From contig NZ_JAQIYM010000002.1 in assembly GCF_028823535.1 (NCBI RefSeq), positions 186,001-250,000 on the forward strand: 64,000 nt of DNA, read 5' to 3'. Each line of letters begins with the position of its first letter. Position 1 is the first letter of the stretch. The notes under the pieces are model-generated. The model was not told the DNA's origin. It searched no databases and worked only from the letters and a program-made list of their open reading frames with translations. Of the stretch, positions 51,647-60,077 are shown in pieces. The position numbers and the translations under genes were made by a program. The DNA comes from Pseudomonas serbica (lineage in GTDB: Bacteria; Pseudomonadota; Gammaproteobacteria; Pseudomonadales; Pseudomonadaceae).

Positions 51647-51814
51647 TCAGTGGGCGTTTGCGTGTTGAGCAGCACCTTTGTCGGTTTTAGCCAGGGGGGC
51701 CGGCTGGGCAGGGTGATGGTGCCGGCGGGTAATGCGCAGGACGCCCCACAGCATGGCGGCGGCTACCGCCAGCCAGCCGGAAATCAGCATTACGATTGTC
51801 ATAGCCAGGCTCAT
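51647..51814 (-). CDS. 55-residue single-pass membrane protein
   Basis: The ATG has GAGGAGG six to twelve bases upstream, so the frame is translated. The product has one hydrophobic segment (MTIVMLISGWLAVAAAMLWGVL, about 5-26), then a basic, histidine-rich region (RITRRHHHPAQP) and a polar end. It should be an inner-membrane protein with a cytoplasmic tail; the histidines could bind a metal. It is convergent with terC-like, from which the terminator separates it. No family is recognised. Confidence 0.65.
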   Translation of the reverse strand: MSLAMTIVMLISGWLAVAAAMLWGVLRITRRHHHPAQPAPLAKTDKGAAQHANAH

Positions 51815-52038
51815 CGAGGCCTCCTCTTTGCCCTGCAGCGGGCACACACGCTATTCAAGTGACAGTCTAGCCGCTGGCGTGTTTCAAGCTATTGACCAAA
51901 GGTCGCCTGTCATCAACCAGTTTGCTCTATCGAATGCAAACGACTGCCGGTTAAGGCTATACCGCCGCGGCGCGGCGTCCTATGATCGACGGCCAAGCCG
52001 GGAATGCGATTGCCTGGCAACTGAACATGAGAGTGATG

Positions 52039-52710
52039 ATGGTACGAGTAATGTCTCGAATTCTATCGGCGGCGCTGATCGTGGGGTGCGTCGCCAGTCT
52101 GGCGGGCTGCGCGGGGAGCGTATCGCCGCAGATCAAGCGCCTGCCGGAACGGGTCGAACTCAGCGGTCGGTTCTACAAGGGCGTAGCGAATCAAAGCGGG
52201 CCGCAGGTCCTGGCGAGCATGCTATCGCAGCAGGGCATCGTGATTACCCCGGGGCTCCTCGACAAACCGCTGCGTTTGCCGGGCGCCGAAGCCCAATTGC
52301 AACAGAACATGCAAAACCTCGCCCGCGAATACGGCATGGTGGTCTATCCCCTCGACAGCAATCTGCCCGCCTTGCTGACCCAGGTCGCGGCCGGCTACCC
52401 GGTTATGGTGCGCTTCACCGAAGGCTCGGCGCTGTGGTCCGAACCACGTTACGCGATCCTGACCGGCTACAACCGGCAGAAGCAGACTGTTTTGCTGCGC
52501 GCGGGCATGGATCAGCGCTTGATGATGAGCTTCGGCTCGTTCGAGTCGGCGTTCAAGGATGCCGGTGGATGGGCGGTGTTGATCCAGAACCCGACCCAGT
52601 TGCCCGCTCAGGTCGATCAGCAACGTTGGCTGAAGGCAGCTAACGATCTCGCCCAGTCAGGCCAGGAACAGGCTGCCGCCAAGGCGAAGAAAGCGCTGGG
52701 TGCGCAGTAA
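52039..52710 (+). CDS. lipoprotein with a degenerate C39 peptidase-like domain
   Basis: The 223-residue product has a lipoprotein signal with lipobox LAGC (Cys24) and then a C39 cysteine peptidase-like fold: NQSGPQVLASMLSQQG matches the usual Q-x-x-C-G-P-A block, and EPRYAILTGYN matches the H-Y-x-x-V-x-G-Y block. The catalytic Cys is Ser53 and the catalytic His is Arg137, so it is probably not an active protease. Several ATG codons lie close together; the one at 52039 has GAGAG five bases upstream. Two small acidic protein genes follow. Confidence 0.75.
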   Translation: MVRVMSRILSAALIVGCVASLAGCAGSVSPQIKRLPERVELSGRFYKGVANQSGPQVLASMLSQQGIVITPGLLDKPLRLPGAEAQLQQNMQNLAREYGMVVYPLDSNLPALLTQVAAGYPVMVRFTEGSALWSEPRYAILTGYNRQKQTVLLRAGMDQRLMMSFGSFESAFKDAGGWAVLIQNPTQLPAQVDQQRWLKAANDLAQSGQEQAAAKAKKALGAQ

Positions 52711-52798
52711 GCCCGTTCGTCACCCGCCGGGCACCTGTGCTCATCGCCAGCCTCTTATATGAAAGGGCGCGGATTTTCCCGGCCCCCCAGGAGGCGCC

Positions 52799-53005
52799 AT
52801 GGCCCATTCCAATACCCCCGACGGCCCTCACTCGTCCGAGCATTCGTCTGGCGATGAGCTGGGGTTCGATCCCGACTCCCCGGACCTTTCTGACCCTGCG
52901 GTCGATCCTATCGGGCCGGCCAAGGCACCCAGGGATGTGAAACCGGATGACGATTCCAAGGTTCCGGCGAAACCCTACGATCCACTGGGCGATCTCAAGC
53001 CCTAG
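52799..53005 (+). CDS. small acidic, disordered protein, 68 aa
   Basis: The product is rich in Asp, Ser and Pro with a repeated DPDSPD-like pattern and no hydrophobic core, so it should be unfolded. The ribosome site AGGAGG sits 5-10 bases from the ATG, strongly supporting translation. A second gene of similar composition follows 18 bases downstream. I do not recognise the family; it may bind cations or a basic partner. Confidence 0.75.
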   Translation: MAHSNTPDGPHSSEHSSGDELGFDPDSPDLSDPAVDPIGPAKAPRDVKPDDDSKVPAKPYDPLGDLKP

Positions 53006-53022
53006 CTCCCATGGAGGTGCGC

Positions 53023-53238
53023 ATGTCTACCGATTCGAGTTTCAACGACAAACGTCCGGAAACCGTACCGACCACGCCCGAGCAGGACACGGACCCGGTG
53101 ATGGATCCGGACAGTCCGATGCGCGATCCACTGGCGCGGCCCACGGTGGTGCCCACCGAGCATCCGAAGGGCTGGCACGACCCAAGCAAAGGCGATGGCA
53201 TTCCCGATGATGACCAGATGCCGCTGCCGAACGATTAA
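53023..53238 (+). CDS. small acidic, disordered protein, 71 aa
   Basis: The product starts MSTDSSFNDKRPETVPTT and is acidic, rich in Pro and Asp, again without hydrophobic core, like the neighbour at 52799. The ATG at 53023 has GGAGG five bases upstream; an ATG at 53011 lacks a ribosome site. The two genes are probably cotranscribed and related by function, perhaps as desiccation or storage type proteins. A terminator follows. Confidence 0.72.
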   Translation: MSTDSSFNDKRPETVPTTPEQDTDPVMDPDSPMRDPLARPTVVPTEHPKGWHDPSKGDGIPDDDQMPLPND

Positions 53239-53253
53239 CCACTGACAAAAAAA

Positions 53254-53273
53254 AGCCCCGGATAATCGGGGCT
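53254..53273 (+). terminator. rho-independent terminator
   Basis: AGCCCCGG, ATAA-type loop, CCGGGGCT form the stem, preceded by eight A residues that give a T tract on the opposite strand. It serves the acidic-protein pair and the convergent pbpG. Confidence 0.85.
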
Positions 53274-53296
53274 CTTGCCTGTTGCAGCGGTTCTGC

Positions 53297-54235
53297 TTAC
53301 TTCGAAGCTTCTAACACGCCGCTCTGGCGCTGCTTGAGGTTCTTGTCCGATTTGTACTGCAAGGCGGCGGAAGCCACGGCGGCGCTCTTGCCGGTTTCGA
53401 CCCAGTTGCGAATACGCGCGGCATCGGCAAAGTGGGTATATTTGCCATAAGCGTCAAGCAGCACCAGGGCAACCGGACGGTTGCTCATCCGGGTCACCAG
53501 TACCAGGCAATGCCCAGCTGCGTTGGTGAAACCGGTCTTGGTCAGCTGGATGTCCCAGTCCGGCTTGCGAACCAAATGGTCGGTATTGCGAAAACCCAGG
53601 CTGTAGACGGGTTTGCGGAAGGTGACGGTTTTCTCTTTGGTGGTGCTCAGCTCGGTCAGCAGCGGGTATTTGTGCGCGGCGATCAACAGTTTGCTCAGGT
53701 CACGCGCAGTCGATACGTTTCGCGCGGACAGACCGGTCGGTTCGACGAAATGCGTATTGGTCATGCCCAGGGCCCGGGCCTTGGCGTTCATCGCAGCAAT
53801 GAACGCGGCATAGCCGCCTGGATAGTGGTGGGCGAGGCTGGCGGCGGCGCGATTTTCCGAGGACATCAGGGCAATCAGCAGCATTTCCCGGCGTGGCAGT
53901 TCGCTCCTGAGTTTTACCCGGGAGTACACGCCTTTCATTTCTGGCGTGTCGCTGATGTCGATGTTGATGAATTCGTCCATGTTCTGCCGGGCTTCAACCA
54001 CGACCAGGCCGGTCATCAGTTTGCTGACCGAAGCGATGGGGACGACGACGTCCGGATTGCTGGCAAAGATGACTTTGTTGGTCTGCATATCCAGTAGCAA
54101 GGAGCTGCCGGAAGCAAGCTTGAGTTGCGAAGTATCGCGAGGCGCTGCGGTGGTTTCGCCAGCGTTGGCAATGGGCGTGATGAAAGTCCCTGTAACTGCA
54201 AAAAATAGGCTCAGGATGGAAAGACGGATTTTCAC
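53297..54235 (-). CDS. pbpG: D-alanyl-D-alanine endopeptidase (PBP7 type)
   Basis: PbpG cuts the peptide crosslinks of peptidoglycan in the periplasm. The 312-residue protein has a signal peptide (cleavage after about 25, ANA) and the three penicillin-binding motifs: SxxK (Ser69, Lys72 in [10 protein letters not shown]), SxN in SSENRAAAS, and KTG in LTKTGFTN. The start is a GTG at 54235; no stronger start lies nearby. It is followed by the acidic-protein pair on the other strand and is separated from folD by a terminator. Confidence 0.9.
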   Translation of the reverse strand: MKIRLSILSLFFAVTGTFITPIANAGETTAAPRDTSQLKLASGSSLLLDMQTNKVIFASNPDVVVPIASVSKLMTGLVVVEARQNMDEFINIDISDTPEMKGVYSRVKLRSELPRREMLLIALMSSENRAAASLAHHYPGGYAAFIAAMNAKARALGMTNTHFVEPTGLSARNVSTARDLSKLLIAAHKYPLLTELSTTKEKTVTFRKPVYSLGFRNTDHLVRKPDWDIQLTKTGFTNAAGHCLVLVTRMSNRPVALVLLDAYGKYTHFADAARIRNWVETGKSAAVASAALQYKSDKNLKQRQSGVLEASK

Positions 54236-54412
54236 GCTGGCAGACTCAATAAAGTGTTGATAAGCCGTTTTGTAACGGGCTATTTCCCAAAAAGCGCGAC
54301 ATTCTGGAGTATGGCTGAATAACTGTCGATGGTTGTTCGAGGGCGGTGCGAAAGACCTTCGAAAGATAAAAAAAACGTCATTTTCCGGCGGATGGTCATC
54401 CTGTTCTACAGG

Positions 54413-54442
54413 CAAAAAAGAACCCCGCCATGGGCGGGGTTC
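54413..54442 (-). terminator. terminator of folD
   Basis: AACCCCGCC, ATG, GGCGGGGTT stem at 54421-54441 with a T-rich run on the minus strand, about 35 bases beyond the folD stop. Confidence 0.85.
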
Positions 54443-54473
54443 CTTGTGTCGCTGACTACCTTTGCCTTCAGCC

Positions 54474-55328
54474 TCAGCTGTGCAGGGTTTCAGCGGCGTA
54501 CAGGGTGTTTTCCAGCAGGCAGGCACGGGTCATCGGTCCAACGCCACCCGGCACTGGCGTGATCCAGCCGGCACGGGGCAGGGCGGTTTCGTAGATCACG
54601 TCACCCACCAGCTTGCCGTCTTCCTGGCGGTTGATGCCGACGTCGATCACGATCGCGCCTTCCTTGATCCACTCACCTTTTACCAGGCCCGGCTTGCCGG
54701 CGGCGACGACCACCAGGTCGGCGCGTCCGACGTGACCGGCCAGGTCCTTGGTGAAACGGTGGGTGACGGTCACGGTGCAACCGGCCAGCAACAGTTCCAT
54801 CGCCATCGGGCGTCCGACGATGTTGGAAGCGCCGACCACCACCGCGTTCATCCCGTAGAGATCGGCGCCGGTGCTTTCCAGCAGGGTCATGATGCCTTTC
54901 GGTGTGCAGGGGCGCAGCAACGGGATGCGTTGAGCCAGGCGCCCGACGTTATAAGGATGGAAACCATCGACGTCTTTATCTGGACGAATGCGTTCCAGCA
55001 ATTTCGAGGCATCCAGATGTTCCGGAAGAGGAAGCTGAAGCAGTACGCCGTCAATTGCCGGATCGTCATTGAGGCGATCGATCAGATCGGCCAGCGCTTG
55101 TTGAGTGGTGTCGGAAGGCAGGTCATAGGCCTGGGACAGGAAGCCGACCTCTTCACAGTCTTTACGCTTGTGCGAGACATAAACCTGAGAGGCAGGATCG
55201 CTGCCGACCAGGATCACCGCGAGGCCCGGCGTGCGCAGACCTTGCTGGCGACGCTCGTTGACGCGTTGGGCGATCTGCTGGCGCAGGCTGGCGGCGATCG
55301 ATTTGCCGTCGATAAGTTGTGCAGTCAT
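54474..55328 (-). CDS. folD: bifunctional methylenetetrahydrofolate dehydrogenase/cyclohydrolase
   Basis: FolD interconverts 5,10-methylene-THF, methenyl-THF and 10-formyl-THF, supplying one-carbon units for purine and formyl-methionine synthesis. The 284-residue protein has [26 protein letters not shown], the nucleotide loop [14 protein letters not shown] and the C-terminal [10 protein letters not shown], all diagnostic. The ATG at 55328 begins [11 protein letters not shown]. Its gene ends 33 bases before the terminator and reads away from the tRNA operon. Confidence 0.97.
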   Translation of the reverse strand: MTAQLIDGKSIAASLRQQIAQRVNERRQQGLRTPGLAVILVGSDPASQVYVSHKRKDCEEVGFLSQAYDLPSDTTQQALADLIDRLNDDPAIDGVLLQLPLPEHLDASKLLERIRPDKDVDGFHPYNVGRLAQRIPLLRPCTPKGIMTLLESTGADLYGMNAVVVGASNIVGRPMAMELLLAGCTVTVTHRFTKDLAGHVGRADLVVVAAGKPGLVKGEWIKEGAIVIDVGINRQEDGKLVGDVIYETALPRAGWITPVPGGVGPMTRACLLENTLYAAETLHS

Positions 55329-55603
55329 TGCGCGTGATTAACCATCGAGAGGGGAAAAAAAGAGAGCGTATTCTCGCATGTCATGCGGTGAGGGCAAAGG
55401 CGCTTGGTCTGCAAATTCCGCTAACCCCTTTAATTAAATGAATTTTTTTTAAAAAGGATTTGACGACCTGCGGGGGGCTCTATACTATTCGTCGCACTTG
55501 TCGGGCACAGCCTAGCACTGGTTGAGAAGGTTAAGCGGGATTACGGTTCTGCAAGACTGAAAAGCACTTAGTTTGTAGTCCTCCAAGAGTACAGATTAAC
55601 AAG
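55329..55603. promoter_or_regulatory. promoter and leader of the tRNA operon
   Basis: The 275 bases between folD and the first tRNA hold a strong promoter: TTGACG at 55460-55465 and TATACT at 55481-55486, followed by a GC-rich start region, a pattern of stringently controlled stable RNA promoters. The spacer is 15 bases if these exact hexamers are used. The remaining leader of about 110 bases contains no gene. Confidence 0.65.
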
Positions 55604-55680
55604 GCGCCCGTAGCTCAGCTGGATAGAGCATCCGCCTTCTAAGCGGATGGTCGCAGGTTCGAGTCCTGCCGGGTGCGCCA
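55604..55680 (+). tRNA. tRNA-Arg (anticodon TCT)
   Basis: A 77-base cloverleaf with acceptor GCGCCCG/CGGGTGC, anticodon loop CTTCTAA (TCT), T-loop GGTTCGAGTCC and encoded CCA. First gene of a tRNA operon. Confidence 0.97.
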
Positions 55681-55712
55681 TTAGGCAGCTTTGGCACAAG
55701 TAACGCGATATG

Positions 55713-55788
55713 GTGGGCGTAGCTCAGTTGGTAGAGCACGGGATTGTGACTCCCGTTGTCGTGGGTTCGATCCCCATCGTCCACCCCA
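55713..55788 (+). tRNA. tRNA-His (anticodon GTG), copy 1
   Basis: A 76-base cloverleaf with anticodon loop TTGTGAC and encoded CCA. A G lies just before the first base, which can serve as the -1 G required by histidyl-tRNA synthetase. Confidence 0.97.
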
Positions 55789-55798
55789 TATTTCGAAG

Positions 55799-55823
55799 GG
55801 CGCCAGATTAACAGTCTGGCGCC
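55799..55823 (+). terminator. internal hairpin after tRNA-His copy 1
   Basis: GGCGCCAGA/TCTGGCGCC is a perfect 9-bp stem with a 7-base loop. The following sequence TTTGCTTT is an interrupted T tract, unlike the matching hairpin after copy 2, so it should allow read-through to tRNA-Leu. Confidence 0.7.
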
Positions 55824-55845
55824 TTTGCTTTAAAGGCTTCATCCC

Positions 55846-55930
55846 GCGGATGTGGTGGAATTGGTAGACACACTGGATTTAGGTTCCAGCGCCGCGAGGC
55901 GTAAGAGTTCGAGTCTCTTCATCCGCACCA
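55846..55930 (+). tRNA. tRNA-Leu (anticodon TAG)
   Basis: An 85-base class II tRNA with variable arm, acceptor GCGGATG/CATCCGC, anticodon loop TTTAGGT and encoded CCA. Confidence 0.97.
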
Positions 55931-56008
55931 AACAAGACTTCAGCCATGCCGCCTGGCTTGGTTGGAGTTCGACAAAGAAGTGATTTGGCTTCTTTGTTAC
56001 GCAATATG

Positions 56009-56084
56009 GTGGGCGTAGCTCAGTTGGTAGAGCACGGGATTGTGACTCCCGTTGTCGTGGGTTCGATCCCCATCGTCCACCCCA
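56009..56084 (+). tRNA. tRNA-His (anticodon GTG), copy 2
   Basis: Identical in sequence to copy 1 at 55713, with the same flanking bases, and again followed by a GGCGCCAGA hairpin. Confidence 0.97.
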
Positions 56085-56480
56085 TATTTCGAAAAGGCGC
56101 CAGATTAATAGTCTGGCGCCTTTTTTTGTTTCAGCGATTTCAGCGGCTGCAGGTTCTGGGTCGCAGGGGCAGGGCGTTTCGTCGTATTTATGTTTCGCGA
56201 TGATGCCGTGCTGCCCGCCGGCCTTGCTTGCAAGATCGGCTGTCAGGGAGATGATCGGCAACCTCTTCTATATAAGGAAGGGTTGGCGCAGAGCCTTGGC
56301 GTGATTGGCTGTATTTGCCACCGGGGCGAGGTGCACTCGTGCATTCGCACCTATAAATTGCCTGCTGCGTTTTTACCCGTTTTCAGTAGGGTGACTTCTT
56401 GAGTTTGACCCACTAGAATGCATGCCCTTGATTCTGGGGTCGGAAACGGCCGGCTAACGTCTGTGCAACGAGGAATATCC
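56085..56480. other. region between the tRNA operon and tig
   Basis: The 396 bases contain the operon terminator (56096-56127) and the tig promoter area; TAGAAT at 56414-56419 could be a -10 box. I find no open frame with a ribosome site and no other RNA gene. Confidence 0.5.
56096..56127 (+). terminator. terminator of the tRNA operon
   Basis: GGCGCCAGA (56096-56104) and TCTGGCGCC (56112-56120) followed by seven T residues, right after tRNA-His copy 2. Confidence 0.93.
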
Positions 56481-57791
56481 ATGCAAGTTTCTGTTGAAAA
56501 TACTTCTGCTCTTGAGCGCCGCATGAGCATCACCGTGCCGGCTGAGCGCATCGAGACTCAGGTCAACAAGCGTCTGCAGCAGACTGCCCAAAAGGCCAAG
56601 ATTGCTGGCTTCCGTCCAGGCAAAGTGCCAATGAGCGAAATCAAGCGTCGTTTCGGCGCTGAAGCTCGCCAGGAAGCGGTAGGCGACGTCATCCAGTCTT
56701 CTTTCTACGAAGCTGTGGTTGAGCAGAAGCTGAACCCGGCGGGTTCGCCGTCGATCGAGCCAAAGTCCCTGGAAGCGGGCAAGGACCTGGAATACGTAGC
56801 CGTATTCGAAGTGTTCCCTGAGTTCACCGTTGCCGGTTTCGAAGGTATCACCGTAGAGCGCCTGAGCGCTGACGTGGCAGATGCCGACCTGGACAAGATG
56901 CTGGACATCCTGCGCAAGCAGAACACCCGTTTCGAAGTGGCCGAACGTGCTGCCCAGAACGAAGACCAACTGAACATTGATTTCGTTGGCAAGGTCGACG
57001 GTGAAGTGTTCGCTGGCGGTTCCGCCAAGGGCACCCAGCTGGTACTGGGCTCCGGCCGCATGATCCCTGGCTTCGAAGACGGCCTGGTCGGCGCTAAAGC
57101 TGGCGAAGAGCGCGTTCTGAACCTGACCTTCCCTGAGGACTATCAGAACCTGGACCTGGCTGGCAAAACCGCCGAGTTCACCGTGACCGTCAACACCGTT
57201 TCCGAGCCAAAACTGCCAGAGCTGAACGAAGAGTTCTTCGCTCAATTCGGCATCAAGGAAAGCGGCATCGACGGTTTCCGCACCGAAGTTCGCAAGAACA
57301 TGGAGCGCGAACTGCGTCAGGCGATCAAATCCAAGGTCAAGAACCAGGTCATGGACGGTCTGCTGGCTACCAACCCGATCGAAGTGCCAAAGGCCCTGCT
57401 GTCCAACGAAGTTGACCGTCTGCGCGTGCAGGCTGTTCAACAGTTTGGCGGCAACATCAAGCCAGACCAACTGCCGGCCGAGCTGTTCGAAGAGCAAGCC
57501 AAGCGCCGTGTTGTCCTGGGCCTGATCGTGGCTGAAGTGGTCAAGCAATTCGACCTGAAGCCTGACGAAGCCCGCGTTCGCGAGATGATTCAGGAAATGG
57601 CTTCGGCCTACCAGGAACCTGAGCAAGTTGTGTCCTGGTACTACAAGAACGACCAGCAACTGAACGAAGTTCGTTCTGTTGTGCTGGAAGAGCAAGTTGT
57701 GGATACTGTTCTGCAGAAAGCTAGCGTGACCGACAAATCGGTCTCTTACGAAGAAGCGGTCAAGCCGGTAGAAGCTCCACAAGCCGACTGA
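56481..57791 (+). CDS. tig: trigger factor (ribosome-associated chaperone)
   Basis: Trigger factor binds ribosomal protein L23 at the exit tunnel and shields nascent chains. The 436-residue protein begins [24 protein letters not shown] (ribosome-binding domain, with the [17 protein letters not shown] signature near 42-58), then a peptidyl-prolyl isomerase domain ([17 protein letters not shown] and [16 protein letters not shown]), then the long helical C-terminal domain. The ATG at 56481 has GAGGAAT about seven bases upstream. It is first in the tig-clpP-clpX-lon-hupB-ppiD series. Confidence 0.98.
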   Translation: MQVSVENTSALERRMSITVPAERIETQVNKRLQQTAQKAKIAGFRPGKVPMSEIKRRFGAEARQEAVGDVIQSSFYEAVVEQKLNPAGSPSIEPKSLEAGKDLEYVAVFEVFPEFTVAGFEGITVERLSADVADADLDKMLDILRKQNTRFEVAERAAQNEDQLNIDFVGKVDGEVFAGGSAKGTQLVLGSGRMIPGFEDGLVGAKAGEERVLNLTFPEDYQNLDLAGKTAEFTVTVNTVSEPKLPELNEEFFAQFGIKESGIDGFRTEVRKNMERELRQAIKSKVKNQVMDGLLATNPIEVPKALLSNEVDRLRVQAVQQFGGNIKPDQLPAELFEEQAKRRVVLGLIVAEVVKQFDLKPDEARVREMIQEMASAYQEPEQVVSWYYKNDQQLNEVRSVVLEEQVVDTVLQKASVTDKSVSYEEAVKPVEAPQAD

Positions 57792-57817
57792 TCATTTTTG
57801 CGCTAAGAAGCACACAC

Positions 57818-57845
57818 CATAAGCCAGCTCTCGAGCTGGCTTATG
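57818..57845 (+). terminator. hairpin between tig and clpP
   Basis: CATAAGCCAGCT and AGCTGGCTTATG form a 12-bp palindrome 26 bases after tig. No T tract follows, so it may attenuate rather than end transcription. Confidence 0.55.
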
Positions 57846-57884
57846 CGTATTCAAGACATAACTATTTGGGAGTGACTGCAGAGC

Positions 57885-58520
57885 ATGTTCCGTAATTCGT
57901 ATATTCAGCAGAACTCTGATATCCAGGCCGCAGGCGGCCTGGTCCCGATGGTTGTCGAGCAGTCCGCTCGCGGCGAGCGCGCCTACGACATCTACTCGCG
58001 TCTCCTCAAGGAGCGAGTGATCTTTCTGGTGGGTCCGGTAGAGGACTACATGGCCAACCTGATCTGTGCGCAACTGCTGTTCCTTGAAGCGGAAAACCCG
58101 GACAAGGACATCCATCTCTATATCAACTCCCCGGGCGGTTCGGTGACGGCGGGCATGTCGATCTACGACACCATGCAGTTCATCAAACCCAATGTGTCCA
58201 CCACCTGTATTGGTCAGGCGTGCAGCATGGGCGCGTTTTTGCTGACGGCCGGCGCCCCAGGCAAGCGTTTCTGCCTGCCGAACTCGCGCGTGATGATTCA
58301 CCAGCCGCTGGGCGGTTTCCAGGGCCAGGCTTCGGATATCGAAATCCATGCCAAGGAAATCCTCTTCATTCGCGAGCGTCTCAACACGCTGATGGCCAAG
58401 CACAGCGGCCGTACCCTTGAAGAAATCGAGCGCGATACCAACCGCGACAACTTCATGAGTGCAGAAGCTGCGAAGGAATATGGCTTGATCGACGAAGTGA
58501 TCAACCAACGCCCCGCGTAA
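57885..58520 (+). CDS. clpP: ClpP protease subunit
   Basis: ClpP is the serine protease core that works with ClpX (and ClpA). The 211-residue protein has the catalytic triad Ser114 (QACSMGAF), His139 (MIHQPLGG) and Asp188 (ERDTNRDNF), and a short N-terminal propeptide expected to be processed. clpX follows downstream. Confidence 0.98.
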   Translation: MFRNSYIQQNSDIQAAGGLVPMVVEQSARGERAYDIYSRLLKERVIFLVGPVEDYMANLICAQLLFLEAENPDKDIHLYINSPGGSVTAGMSIYDTMQFIKPNVSTTCIGQACSMGAFLLTAGAPGKRFCLPNSRVMIHQPLGGFQGQASDIEIHAKEILFIRERLNTLMAKHSGRTLEEIERDTNRDNFMSAEAAKEYGLIDEVINQRPA

Positions 58521-58632
58521 AATAAGCAGCTCAAAATAGGGGTGGTCGGCGGGTCCGATCACCAGCGGGCTTGAAAAAGCCCGCAATAGCCTTCATCTTG
58601 TGTTGCAAGCCTATCGGATTTGGATCGAACGA

Positions 58633-59916
58633 ATGACTGACACCCGCAACGGCGAGGACAACGGCAAGCTGCTCTATTGCTCCTTCTGTGGCAAAAGCCA
58701 GCATGAAGTACGCAAATTGATTGCCGGCCCCTCGGTCTTTATCTGCGACGAGTGCGTCGACCTGTGCAATGACATCATCCGTGAGGAGGTGCAGGAAGCC
58801 CAGGCCGAGAGCAGCGCGCATAAATTGCCTTCGCCCAAAGAAATCAGCGGCATCCTTGATCAGTATGTGATTGGTCAGGAGCGTGCGAAAAAGGTTCTGG
58901 CCGTAGCGGTGTACAACCACTACAAGCGTCTTAACCAGCGTGACAAAAAGAGCGACGATGTCGAACTCGGCAAGAGCAACATCTTGCTGATCGGCCCGAC
59001 AGGCTCGGGTAAAACCCTGCTTGCCGAAACATTGGCGCGCTTGCTGAACGTTCCGTTCACGATTGCCGACGCAACCACCCTCACCGAGGCGGGTTACGTG
59101 GGTGAAGATGTCGAGAACATCATTCAGAAGCTGTTGCAGAAGTGCGATTACGACGTGGAAAAGGCCCAGATGGGCATTGTCTACATCGATGAGATCGACA
59201 AGATCTCGCGTAAATCCGACAACCCGTCGATCACCCGGGACGTTTCCGGTGAAGGCGTGCAGCAGGCCTTGCTCAAACTGATCGAAGGCACGGTCGCTAG
59301 CGTTCCTCCTCAAGGTGGTCGCAAGCATCCGCAGCAGGAATTCCTTCAGGTCGACACCCGTAACATCCTGTTCATCTGCGGTGGTGCGTTCTCCGGTCTG
59401 GAAAAGGTTATTCAAAACCGTTCCACCAAGGGCGGCATCGGTTTCGGCGCGGAAGTGCGCAGCAAGGAAGAAGGCAAGAAAGTCGGTGAATCCCTGCGTG
59501 AAGTCGAGCCTGACGATCTGGTCAAGTTCGGTCTGATCCCGGAATTCGTCGGACGTCTGCCGGTCCTGGCCACGCTGGACGAGCTTGATGAGGCTGCGCT
59601 GATGCAGATCCTCACCGAGCCGAAAAATGCGCTCACCAAGCAATACGCCAAGCTGTTCGAGATGGAAGGCGTGGACCTGGAATTCCGGGCCGACGCACTG
59701 AAATCGGTCGCAAAACGCGCGCTGGAACGCAAGACCGGCGCTCGTGGACTGCGGTCGATTCTTGAAGGTGTGTTGCTCGACACTATGTATGAAATCCCCT
59801 CGCAGTCCGAGGTGAGTAAAGTAGTGATCGATGAAAGCGTTATAGAAGGCAAGTCCAAGCCACTGTATATCTACGAAAACAGTGAGCCTGCTGCCAAGGC
59901 CGCGCCAGACGCCTAA
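58633..59916 (+). CDS. clpX: ClpX unfoldase ATPase
   Basis: ClpX unfolds tagged proteins and feeds them to ClpP. The 427-residue protein has the N-terminal zinc-binding domain (Cys16, Cys19, Cys38, Cys41), Walker A GPTGSGKT near 120, Walker [10 protein letters not shown], and the GYVGEDVE pore loop and IGF (GGIGFGAEV) ClpP-binding loop. The ATG at 58633 has GGATCGAACGA upstream. It follows clpP with 112 bases between. Confidence 0.98.
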   Translation: MTDTRNGEDNGKLLYCSFCGKSQHEVRKLIAGPSVFICDECVDLCNDIIREEVQEAQAESSAHKLPSPKEISGILDQYVIGQERAKKVLAVAVYNHYKRLNQRDKKSDDVELGKSNILLIGPTGSGKTLLAETLARLLNVPFTIADATTLTEAGYVGEDVENIIQKLLQKCDYDVEKAQMGIVYIDEIDKISRKSDNPSITRDVSGEGVQQALLKLIEGTVASVPPQGGRKHPQQEFLQVDTRNILFICGGAFSGLEKVIQNRSTKGGIGFGAEVRSKEEGKKVGESLREVEPDDLVKFGLIPEFVGRLPVLATLDELDEAALMQILTEPKNALTKQYAKLFEMEGVDLEFRADALKSVAKRALERKTGARGLRSILEGVLLDTMYEIPSQSEVSKVVIDESVIEGKSKPLYIYENSEPAAKAAPDA

Positions 59917-59940
59917 GCGTCACGCCGCCGGTACAAAGAA

Positions 59941-59958
59941 GGGGCCTTCGGGCCCCTT
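59941..59958 (+). terminator. terminator of clpX
   Basis: GGGGCC TTCG GGCCCC stem with TTTGCTTTTTG downstream, about 25 bases after the clpX stop. Confidence 0.85.
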
Positions 59959-59990
59959 TGCTTTTTGCGCTTTTTAACACTGTCTTAGTG

Positions 59991-60019
59991 CTTGTTTTTT
60001 TTGAAGGCAGCCCCCATCT
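59991..60019 (+). promoter_or_regulatory. probable heat-shock (sigma32) promoter of lon
   Basis: CTTGTTT at 59991-59997, a 14-base spacer and CCCCATCT at 60012-60019 match the sigma32 consensus CTTGAAA-N(11-16)-CCCCATnT, with all four conserved CTTG bases and a full -10 match. The lon start codon is about 59 bases downstream, which fits the known heat-shock control of lon in other gamma-proteobacteria. Confidence 0.65.
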
Positions 60020-60077
60020 TGGTTTCAAGCTTACATCCATCTGTTTCCGGCCTTATGGCCGCCGTAGAGGCGAAATC

